A stretch of DNA of 64,000 bases from Clostridium tertium (GTDB lineage Bacteria > Bacillota > Clostridia > Clostridiales > Clostridiaceae): assembly GCF_017873245.1 (NCBI RefSeq), contig NZ_JAGGJY010000005.1, positions 62,001-126,000 on the forward strand, given 5' to 3'. The position numbers and the translations under genes were made by a program. Below, piece after piece: positions 56,477 through 64,000 of the stretch (position 1 is the first letter of the stretch; the number at the start of each line of letters is the position of its first letter). Under the pieces are notes generated by a model. That model saw only the letters and a program-made list of their open reading frames with translations, was not told where the DNA came from and did not search any database.

Positions 56477-56728
56477 TTCTATTCTTCTATTCTCCTTTTA
56501 ATTTTTATAATTTATCTTATGCACTTCAAATTAAAATCTACACTAATTCTAACATATTTTTTCTTAAAATCAACTGTTTTAATCTAAATTTAATTATTTT
56601 TAGCTATTTTATTAAATTAATTCTATATATCTTCTATTTACTCTTGTTTACTCCTATTAATAACTATACATGTAGATGTCTAGACATATCTTCAATTGAC
56701 AATGGAAAATGGAGAATTGATAATTATG

Positions 56729-56755
56729 AAAAAAACTCAGCTTGAGCTGAGTTTT
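56729..56755 (-). terminator. Hairpin terminator
   Basis: AAAACTCAGC-ttga-GCTGAGTTTT with T run on minus; second in line after the 56805 stem. Confidence 0.65.
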
Positions 56756-56804
56756 CATATTTATACTTTAAATCTTATTCTTTCATAATTATCTATTTTC
56801 TAGG

Positions 56805-56848
56805 AAAATGTAGTTACTTTTCTTTTTACAAAAGTAACTACATTTTTT
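56805..56848. terminator. Terminator of the GIY-YIG gene
   Basis: AAAATGTAGTTACTTTT / AAAAGTAACTACATTTT, a perfect 17-bp stem with 8-nt loop. The 56480-56728 stretch upstream of glmS holds no gene. Confidence 0.85.
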
Positions 56849-56896
56849 ATTAATTTAATTTTAATTATAGTAGAATATACTTTACTAGCATTTAAT

Positions 56897-57157
56897 TTAA
56901 ACTGCATCGTCCTCAATAAAACTACCTATTAATTTTAATTTTTCCTGTCTAGATAATTGCTTTATTGCATATTCTCTTTTCATTGCATCTTTCTTATCTT
57001 TAAATTCTTCAAAATATACTATTTCTACTGGCAATCTAGCTCTTGTATATTTAGCTCCCTTTCCACTATTATGAGCTTTTATTCTTTTTTCTAGGGAGGT
57101 TGTCCATCCTGTGTATAAAGTGTTATCGCTACATTTTAATATATAAACATAATTCAT
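56897..57157 (-). CDS. GIY-YIG nuclease-fold protein (UPF0213/YhbQ-like)
   Basis: 86 aa. YVYILKCSDNTLYTGWTTSLEKRIKAHNSGKGAKYTRARLPV carries the GIY (as VYI..YTG) core and the conserved Arg and Glu of the YhbQ group. Biological role unclear. The ATG at 57157 has GGTGAT 4 nt upstream; the frame opens 18 codons earlier without a matching RBS. Confidence 0.92.
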   Translation of the reverse strand: MNYVYILKCSDNTLYTGWTTSLEKRIKAHNSGKGAKYTRARLPVEIVYFEEFKDKKDAMKREYAIKQLSRQEKLKLIGSFIEDDAV

Positions 57158-57247
57158 TTTATCACCTAGTCTAATCTTTACTATAATCTTAATAAGTAAA
57201 TTATAACTCAATAAAAAGCCTTTATAAAAGTAATTTATAGCTTAATA

Positions 57248-57285
57248 AAAGGTTATCTTAAACTATACTTTTTAAGATAACCTCT
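57248..57285 (-). terminator. Terminator of the lipoprotein gene
   Basis: GGTTATCTTA / TAAGATAACC stem followed by TTTTATT on minus. Confidence 0.75.
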
Positions 57286-57294
57286 TTTCACTAT

Positions 57295-57783
57295 CTACTT
57301 TAGTGCATTTTCTATCCTATTTTTCATTTCTTCTACTTTATCTTTAGCAACATCTGTCTTTTCTCTTATTGCTTTATCATATTCGTTAAATAGATTTTCC
57401 ATATCCCCTACAGTACTTTTTATGGAAGCATCTTCAACAGTATTCTTTAAATTTGTAAGTTTTCCTTTAAATTCATTGCTATATTTATCCCAATCTTCAG
57501 CTTTTATATTTTCTATTCCGCCCTCAACTTTTCCTTTAAATTCTGTGTACAAATTATTTACAGAAGTCCTATTCTCATTTACTGATCCCCCTTGATTATT
57601 GGTACCATTAGTATTTGAATTTGTATTATCTGTCACGCCAGTACCATTTGTCCCATTATTTGTTCCTTCTGTTACTCCTGTGCCTGAATTTTTGTTTGTT
57701 GATGGATTTTCTGCAGTAGTTTTTCCACAGGCTACTAATCCTAAACTACAAGTTATTAACATACCTATTAATAATTTTTTCAT
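57295..57783 (-). CDS. Lipoprotein with Gly/Asn/Thr-rich linker and helical domain
   Basis: 162 aa. Signal peptide MKKLLIGMLITCSLGLVAC with lipobox LVAC (Cys19), a low-complexity linker (GTNNGTNGTGVTDN...), then a helical domain (about 75-160) with Lys/Glu repeats. Anchored outside the membrane. RBS GGAGG 7 nt before the ATG at 57783; the in-frame upstream codons come from a tandem repeat in the leader and are probably not translated. Function unknown. Confidence 0.87.
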   Translation of the reverse strand: MKKLLIGMLITCSLGLVACGKTTAENPSTNKNSGTGVTEGTNNGTNGTGVTDNTNSNTNGTNNQGGSVNENRTSVNNLYTEFKGKVEGGIENIKAEDWDKYSNEFKGKLTNLKNTVEDASIKSTVGDMENLFNEYDKAIREKTDVAKDKVEEMKNRIENALK

Positions 57784-57803
57784 TTTAATTCCTCCTTTTT
57801 TCA

Positions 57804-57852
57804 CCATATAATTATTCTCTCTCTTAACCACATAATTATTTTCTCTCTTAAT
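57804..57852. repeat. 24-25-bp tandem duplication in the lipoprotein leader
   Basis: Two copies of CAYATAATTATTYTCTCTCTTAA sit side by side just upstream of the RBS. The 24-bp period keeps the reading frame of the upstream extension. Confidence 0.7.
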
Positions 57853-57960
57853 TTTTAAATTATACTTATTAGGTAAGCATCACATTTATGGTGTTCTCAT
57901 ATCTACAGCCTCAAAGTCACCACAATATGATACTCATCTCACTATAAACTCATGGTAAAA

Positions 57961-57996
57961 AAAGAAGGATCTATCTTAAAAGACAGTTCCTTCTTT
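57961..57996 (-). terminator. Terminator of the UbiA-family gene
   Basis: AAAGAAGGA..TGTCTT / AAGATAGATCCTTCTTT stem followed by TTTT on minus. Confidence 0.8.
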
Positions 57997-58065
57997 AAAA
58001 CTAAAAATTATTTGCATTATTTCTCACAAATTAATAAAATAATTTACCCAAAAGTATCTTTATTT

Positions 58066-59022
58066 TTAAAATAAATTTAAAACAACTCCAACTAATATAG
58101 TTAGTGCATAAGTTACATTCATTACAACAAAATTCTTTACTGCTAATATAAAAGTATCTTTTTTAGTTTGAATTTTATTGAACTTATTTATATTTTTATT
58201 TATTACTTTTAATACTAATAATGTTACTATTGAAACTATTGGTAATATTCTAAGTAGTACTCCCACTACTATTGCTATAAATCCAATATAATATAACCAT
58301 TTAAATACCTTTAAAGCATTTTCTTTTCCAATATATATTGGAAGTGTATATCTTTTATTTTCTATATCTTCATCTATGTCACAAATATTATTTGCAAGCA
58401 TTATATTAGAAATTCCCATTATAGCTGGTAAACTTATAATAAATATGTATATTAACTCAATTATATTGAAATTAATGCTTATATTACTTAAATCATTGAA
58501 GTTAATTGATAATATTCCTAAATCAAATATATGTATATGTATAGTTAAAAATGTTATTATAAATCCCATTGCAAGGCCTGAAAATATTTCTCCAAACGGT
58601 GTTCTTGATATTGGTATTGGCCCAAATGAATACGTAATTCCTATAACAAATGAAACTGCACCTATTAATAAAACTATTATATTTGTATTTTTAACTAATA
58701 ATAAGCCTAAAGCTGTTGCTAATATAAACATAAAATAAATAGTTCTCCTAACTACTTTTGGATTTAAATTATAACTAACTATAGCATTATGAGTTTCATA
58801 TCCATATCCTTCTTTTTTGACTGCTTTTGCATAATCCATATAGTTATTGATTGCTGTAGTAGTCATATCAAATATTATCATTGATAAAAACATTATTATT
58901 GCATTTTTTATATTGAAATTATCATATCTGTATAAACTATAAAAAGTCCCTAATAAAAATGGAATTACACTTGCTACTTTTGTTTGTATTTCTACTAATT
59001 TTAAAAAGCTTCCTATTCCCAA
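58066..59022 (-). CDS. UbiA-family prenyltransferase (MenA-like)
   Basis: 318 aa, eight to nine TM helices. The first Asp-rich motif is seen as TTTAINNYMDYAKAV and the second as NNICDIDEDIENKRYTLPIYIG; ITYSFGPIPISRTPFGEIFSG is typical of MenA. Attaches a polyprenyl chain to an aromatic acceptor in the membrane. No other menaquinone genes are in the window. TTG at 59022 has GGGAG 7 nt upstream and is preferred over the TTG at 59040. Confidence 0.87.
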   Translation of the reverse strand: MGIGSFLKLVEIQTKVASVIPFLLGTFYSLYRYDNFNIKNAIIMFLSMIIFDMTTTAINNYMDYAKAVKKEGYGYETHNAIVSYNLNPKVVRRTIYFMFILATALGLLLVKNTNIIVLLIGAVSFVIGITYSFGPIPISRTPFGEIFSGLAMGFIITFLTIHIHIFDLGILSINFNDLSNISINFNIIELIYIFIISLPAIMGISNIMLANNICDIDEDIENKRYTLPIYIGKENALKVFKWLYYIGFIAIVVGVLLRILPIVSIVTLLVLKVINKNINKFNKIQTKKDTFILAVKNFVVMNVTYALTILVGVVLNLF

Positions 59023-59171
59023 AATAAATTCTCCCTTCAAAATATTTCATTACCTATTTTATTACTTATTTACAAAATAGGAAAGTGAAAATATGTAAGT
59101 TTACTAATTTCATAACTTTAATTAAAATTAGAATAAACCAATATATTTCCACTTAAACATTAAAAGAAAAA

Positions 59172-59241
59172 AGTAGAGAAATTCAATTTTATTAATTTTA
59201 TAAATAAGTTCTAAAACATAGACATATAGGTTTTCTCTACT
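59172..59241 (-). terminator. Wide-loop hairpin, possible terminator of the TerB-like gene
   Basis: AGTAGAGAAA (59172-59181) pairs with TTTCTCTACT (59232-59241) around a 50-nt loop; T run follows on minus (ACTTTTTTCTTTT). Confidence 0.55.
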
Positions 59242-59265
59242 AATTTACTATTATTTATTTAATTT

Positions 59266-59694
59266 TTAATTTAAAAACGCTTGTGCTTCTATTTTTGCTG
59301 ATTCTTGACTTTCTATATCTCCTTCATCATATTCTGAATGCTTATAAAAATAATCTGCCATTTGGAATCTCTTAACTCTAGAAATATTTAATTCTTCAGC
59401 TAAATCATCTAAAAATCTCACTTCAGACATTTCATATTCAGCATCAGCTAGTGCAACTCTAGTCAATTCAAAAAATACTATGTTTATTATTCTTCCTCCA
59501 GCGTTCTTTATGATATTAATTGTTTCTTCATGGCTAACTTCTTCTAAGTCAAAGTTTTCCATATTCATTTCTTTTAACGCTCTCTCAATTAATTCCTTCT
59601 CTTGTTCTTCTACTTTATCATCTACTAATGCAAATTCTACAAGTAAGTTAATATAGGCAGTACCTAACTCCCTACTAAGTTCATTCAAAAACAT
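59266..59694 (-). CDS. TerB-like helical protein
   Basis: 142 aa, acidic and all-helical. LVEFALVDDKVEEQEKELIERALKEM and ELTRVALADAEYEMSEVRFLDDLAEEL are two repeats of the TerB-type pattern with acidic residues that could bind metal. RBS GGAGG 7 nt before the ATG at 59694. Role unknown; TerB domains occur in tellurite/stress systems but no ter genes are here. Confidence 0.72.
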   Translation of the reverse strand: MFLNELSRELGTAYINLLVEFALVDDKVEEQEKELIERALKEMNMENFDLEEVSHEETINIIKNAGGRIINIVFFELTRVALADAEYEMSEVRFLDDLAEELNISRVKRFQMADYFYKHSEYDEGDIESQESAKIEAQAFLN

Positions 59695-59794
59695 ACTCAA
59701 TCCTCCTTTGTTTTCCTTAATTTATTATATCATATATTAAATATGTATAAAATAAAGTTGTTATGGACAAACCATAACAACTTTGTAAACTTTT

Positions 59795-60811
<1,017 letters not shown>

Positions 60812-62488
60812 CTAATTATCTACATCTTCTTCACTTATTATTTCATTAATTGGTGCACCAGGTGCAACCATAGGAAATACTTTTTTATCATTATGAATTA
60901 CATAATCAATTACTACTGGCCCTTTAAACTCTAAAGCTTCCCTTAAAGCAGGTTCTAGTTCTTCTTTTTCATATACTCTAAAACCTCTTCCCCCAAAGGC
61001 CTCTACTAATTTAACAAAATCAGTTGATCTATTTAAAGTTGTTGATGAATATCTTGCTTCATAGAAAAAGTTTTGCCATTGCCTTACCATTCCTAATGAA
61101 TTATTATTAACTATTATTATAATTACAGGCAAATTATTTTTTGCTGCTGTAACTAGTTCATTACAATTCATCCCGAAGCTTCCATCTCCAGCTATATTAA
61201 AAACTTGCTTATTCTTTAATGCAATTTGAGCCCCAATCGATGCTCCTAACCCAAAGCCCATGGTTCCAAGTCCACCTGATGATATAAAGCTTCTTGGATA
61301 TTTATAATCAAAATACTGAGCAGCCCACATTTGATGCTGTCCTACTTCAGTTGCAATTACAAAACTTCCATCGTCTAGTTCACTTAGCTTTCTAAATAAA
61401 AATTCTGGAGTTAATTCTCCTGTAACTGAAGTATCTCTAACATTTAAAGATTTAAGTTCATTCATTTGATTTAACCATTCTTCATTTTTCTTTTCCTTTA
61501 ATAATGGTATTAATTTTTGAAGAACTATCTTTAAGTCACCAACTATAAATGAATCTACTTTAATGTTTTTATTAATTTCTGCCGGATCTACATCTATATG
61601 AATTACCTTTGTGTTCTTTATATTTTTTTGATTATTTATAACTCTATCACTAAACCTTGCTCCTAAATTTATTAAGAGGTCACATTTAGTAGCTAATATA
61701 TTTGAAGCTTTAGTTCCATGCATTCCTATCATTCTTGTATATAATGGATGATCATAAGGAAATGCTGAGATTGCCATAAGAGAAGTAGCTATAGGTGAAT
61801 TTATTTTTTCAACAAATCCCTTTAGCTCTTCAAAAGCTTCTGATGCAACTATTCCTCCACCTGCATATACAAAAGGATTTTCAGCCTCATTTATTAATGC
61901 GGCTACTTCTTCTAAAGCTTTATCAGTTATATGCTTTGTTTTTCGCTCTACTTCCTTTGGTATTATAGGTTCATATTTTACTTTAGCTGCTGTAATATCT
62001 TTTGGTATATCTATTAGTACTGGACCCGGTCTTCCTTCTTTAGCTATATAAAAAGCTTCTCTTATAATTCCTTGTAAGTCATTAACATCCTTAACTATAT
62101 AATTATGCTTTGTTATCGGCATAGTTATTCCAGTTATATCAACCTCCTGAAAGCTATCTTTTCCAAGAAGTTGCTTTGTAACATTTCCCGTTATTGCAAC
62201 CATTGGTATAGAATCCATATATGCAGTTGCTATCCCAGTCACAAGATTAGTTGCCCCAGGCCCAGAAGTTGCTAAACATACACCAACCTTCCCAGTAGCC
62301 CTTGCATACCCATCTGCTGCATGTGCCGCCCCTTGCTCATGCGCCGTTAATATGTGATTTATCTTATCTCTATACTTATATAACTCATCATATATATTAA
62401 GAACAGCACCACCAGGATATCCAAAAATAGTATCAACCCCCTCATCCAAGAGAGATTTAATCAATATTTCAGCCCCTGTTAAAAACAT
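60812..62488 (-). CDS. ilvB: Acetolactate synthase, large (catalytic) subunit
   Basis: 558 aa TPP enzyme. FGYPGGAVLNIYDELY, catalytic Glu in TAHEQGAAHAADGYARATG, FAD/central domain, and the TPP motif IAGDGSFGMNCNELVTAAKNNLPVIIIIVNNNSLG. Joins two pyruvates, or pyruvate and 2-oxobutyrate. No small subunit (ilvN/H) lies between ilvB and ilvC. RBS GGGGGTT. Separated from ilvD by 262 nt of repeat-like sequence. Confidence 0.97.
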   Translation of the reverse strand: MFLTGAEILIKSLLDEGVDTIFGYPGGAVLNIYDELYKYRDKINHILTAHEQGAAHAADGYARATGKVGVCLATSGPGATNLVTGIATAYMDSIPMVAITGNVTKQLLGKDSFQEVDITGITMPITKHNYIVKDVNDLQGIIREAFYIAKEGRPGPVLIDIPKDITAAKVKYEPIIPKEVERKTKHITDKALEEVAALINEAENPFVYAGGGIVASEAFEELKGFVEKINSPIATSLMAISAFPYDHPLYTRMIGMHGTKASNILATKCDLLINLGARFSDRVINNQKNIKNTKVIHIDVDPAEINKNIKVDSFIVGDLKIVLQKLIPLLKEKKNEEWLNQMNELKSLNVRDTSVTGELTPEFLFRKLSELDDGSFVIATEVGQHQMWAAQYFDYKYPRSFISSGGLGTMGFGLGASIGAQIALKNKQVFNIAGDGSFGMNCNELVTAAKNNLPVIIIIVNNNSLGMVRQWQNFFYEARYSSTTLNRSTDFVKLVEAFGGRGFRVYEKEELEPALREALEFKGPVVIDYVIHNDKKVFPMVAPGAPINEIISEEDVDN

Positions 62489-62510
62489 AAATAACCCCCT
62501 TAATTTTAAT

Positions 62511-62752
62511 GGGAAGAGTGAAAGAGTGAAAAAGTTATGGTTATAATTAAGCAGAAGCTTAATTATTTAATTTGAAATTATTAATTTCATATTTCCTACT
62601 ACCTTAACAACTTCAATTCTAACTTTTACTCTCCAATAACTTAGCTTGTCTGAGTTATTTCATAACTTCTTTCATTTTTTTATAATTCATTAAAGATCAA
62701 TTATTTCCTTAACTCTTTCACTCTTTCCCTATTCACTCTTTCACTTTTCACT
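62511..62752. repeat. Inverted-repeat spacer between ilvD and ilvB
   Basis: GGGAAGAGTGAAAGAGTGAA at the left (62511-62530) is mirrored by CACTCTTTCACTCTTTCCC-type sequence at 62711-62728, with a further CACTCTTTC copy at 62733. AAAGTTATG at 62532 is mirrored near 62670. No gene is visible; it looks like a foldback spacer within the operon. Confidence 0.5.
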
Positions 62753-64000
62753 ACTCCAGTATTGCTCCTTTGCTAGCTGAGCTTACTAACTTAGCGTATC
62801 TTGCTAAATATCCTTCTTTTACTTTTGGTTCAAGTATTTTTAGATTTTTTCTTCTTTTTGCTAATACTTCCTCATCTACTAAAAGTTCTAGTTTTCCATT
62901 TGGTATATCTATTGAAATTTTATCTCCTTCTTCAACTAATGCTATATTTCCTCCTTCTGCTGCTTCTGGAGAAACGTGCCCTATTGCAGCTCCTTTTGTT
63001 GCCCCACTAAATCTTCCATCTGTTATTAATGCTACGTATTTATCTAAGCCCATTCCTGCTATTGCTGATGTTGGAGATAGCATTTCTCTCATTCCGGGTC
63101 CACCCTTTGGCCCTTCATATCTTATTACTACTACATCACCTTTTATAATTTTTTTAGAAAGAATTGCTTCTATTGCTTCTTCTTCGGAATCAAATACTCT
63201 TGCTGGCCCCTTATGTGTTAACATTTCTTCTAATACTGCTGATTTTTTAACTACTGCTCCATCTTCAGCTAGGTTTCCTTTTAACACTTGAATACCACCT
63301 GTAGTGCTATATGGATTTTCTATACTTCTTATTACATTATTATCATTTACCACTACACCTTTTAAATTTTCCTTATGTGTCTTAGAAGTGGCTGTTATAC
63401 ACTCTAACTCTAATAAATCTTTCTTCGAAAGTTCCCTCATAACAGCTTGTATTCCTCCAGCCCAATATAAATCTTCTATATGAATATCAGATGCTGGTGC
63501 TAATTTACAAAGATTTGGAGTTTTTGAGGATACTTCGTTAATAATATCTAAATTCATTTCGACCTTTGCTTCATTTGCAATTGCAGTTAAATGAAGCACA
63601 CTATTTGTTGAACATCCGAGTGCCATATCAACTGTCAATGCATTCTTTATAGATTTTTCATTAACTATATCTCTTGGCTTTATATCTTTTTCTAATAAAT
63701 CCATTATTCTCATCCCTGCATATTTAGCAAGTCTCATTCTTTCTGAATATACTGCTGGTATAGTTCCATTTCCAGGCAATGCTAACCCTAAAACCTCTGC
63801 TAAACAATTCATAGAATTTGCTGTAAACATTCCTGAACATGATCCACATGTTGGGCATGCCTTATTTTCAAGCTCACATAAATCTCCTTCTAACATAGTT
63901 CCATTCTCATAAGCCCCAACTGCCTCAAACATAGTTGAAAGTGATACTTCCTTACCTTTAAATTTTCCTGCAAGCATCGGTCCTCCACTAACAATAATAG
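62751..64000 (-). CDS. ilvD: Dihydroxy-acid dehydratase, 5' end beyond window
   Basis: 416 codons of a normally about 555-aa protein are present; the frame is open through the right edge ([18 protein letters not shown]...). Fe-S cysteines are in [22 protein letters not shown] and [12 protein letters not shown]. Dehydrates dihydroxy acids to 2-oxo acids in Val/Ile/Leu synthesis. First visible gene of the ilvD-ilvB-ilvC operon; its promoter is outside the window. Confidence 0.97.
   Translation of the reverse strand, partial: IIVSGGPMLAGKFKGKEVSLSTMFEAVGAYENGTMLEGDLCELENKACPTCGSCSGMFTANSMNCLAEVLGLALPGNGTIPAVYSERMRLAKYAGMRIMDLLEKDIKPRDIVNEKSIKNALTVDMALGCSTNSVLHLTAIANEAKVEMNLDIINEVSSKTPNLCKLAPASDIHIEDLYWAGGIQAVMRELSKKDLLELECITATSKTHKENLKGVVVNDNNVIRSIENPYSTTGGIQVLKGNLAEDGAVVKKSAVLEEMLTHKGPARVFDSEEEAIEAILSKKIIKGDVVVIRYEGPKGGPGMREMLSPTSAIAGMGLDKYVALITDGRFSGATKGAAIGHVSPEAAEGGNIALVEEGDKISIDIPNGKLELLVDEEVLAKRRKNLKILEPKVKEGYLARYAKLVSSASKGAILE

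Noticed and set aside
57784-57831. Longer N-terminus for the lipoprotein
   Set aside because: It would bury the RBS and put a charged, tandem-duplicated stretch before a standard lipoprotein signal peptide.
62770-63291. 173-aa plus-strand frame opposite ilvD
   Set aside because: Shadow of the conserved ilvD coding frame; no RBS or family marks.

Overview
The window is very AT-rich, low-GC Firmicute DNA. Gene content points to a fermentative, anaerobic Clostridium sensu stricto, close in style to C. perfringens or C. baratii: pyruvate:ferredoxin oxidoreductase, many PTS systems, T-box, SAM-I and glmS RNA elements, and a large M60 mucin-type peptidase. No rRNA, tRNA, phage or intact insertion sequence was seen. 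Most genes lie on the minus strand. The species call is inference; the genus-level call rests on many genes.

Region by region: 1-6070 holds most of a giant secreted M60 peptidase with five discoidin-type carbohydrate-binding domains, behind a cyclic-di-GMP-I riboswitch and terminator. 6306-8612 is T-box-controlled thrS. 8775-11270 carries an acetyltransferase, a ZIP transporter and decayed sequence. 11326-14532 is methionine-related: metY under a SAM-I riboswitch, a folate cyclo-ligase and homoserine dehydrogenase. 14614-17790 has an exported metallophosphoesterase without a normal start codon and a glucose-type PTS behind a RAT antiterminator site. 18729-21442 is a DUF969-DUF979-pcp-GGCT pyroglutamate operon. 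21472-26398 holds assorted genes (P-loop kinase, AraC regulator, sirtuin, small alarmone synthetase, P1 peptidase).

26536-36529 is the most coherent system in the window. A truncated LevR-type sigma-54 activator sits among three transcription units that each begin with a near-perfect -24/-12 promoter: (i) glycosylasparaginase-cutC-malic enzyme-PTS IIA, (ii) aspartase, (iii) PTS IIB-IIC-dipeptidase. One chitobiose/cellobiose-type PTS is split across two units and can only work if they are co-expressed. Read together, the genes suggest import and breakdown of a glycosyl-asparagine such as GlcNAc-Asn, with the aspartate going to fumarate and on to C4 metabolism. That substrate is inference; the promoters and enzymes are seen directly. 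The M60 glycoprotein peptidase at the left edge fits a host-glycoprotein lifestyle.

37003-44668 holds nifJ, pirin, a 200-bp palindromic element, a MarR/nitroreductase pair with visible operators, and a KAS III-like protein lacking two catalytic residues. 44971-51453 is a mannitol locus (IICB, MtlR, an internally deleted IIC fused to IIB-IIA, MtlD). 51599-59694 holds small or unknown proteins plus glmS with its ribozyme. 59795-64000 is the ilvD-ilvB-ilvC branched-chain amino acid operon, with ilvD running off the right edge.
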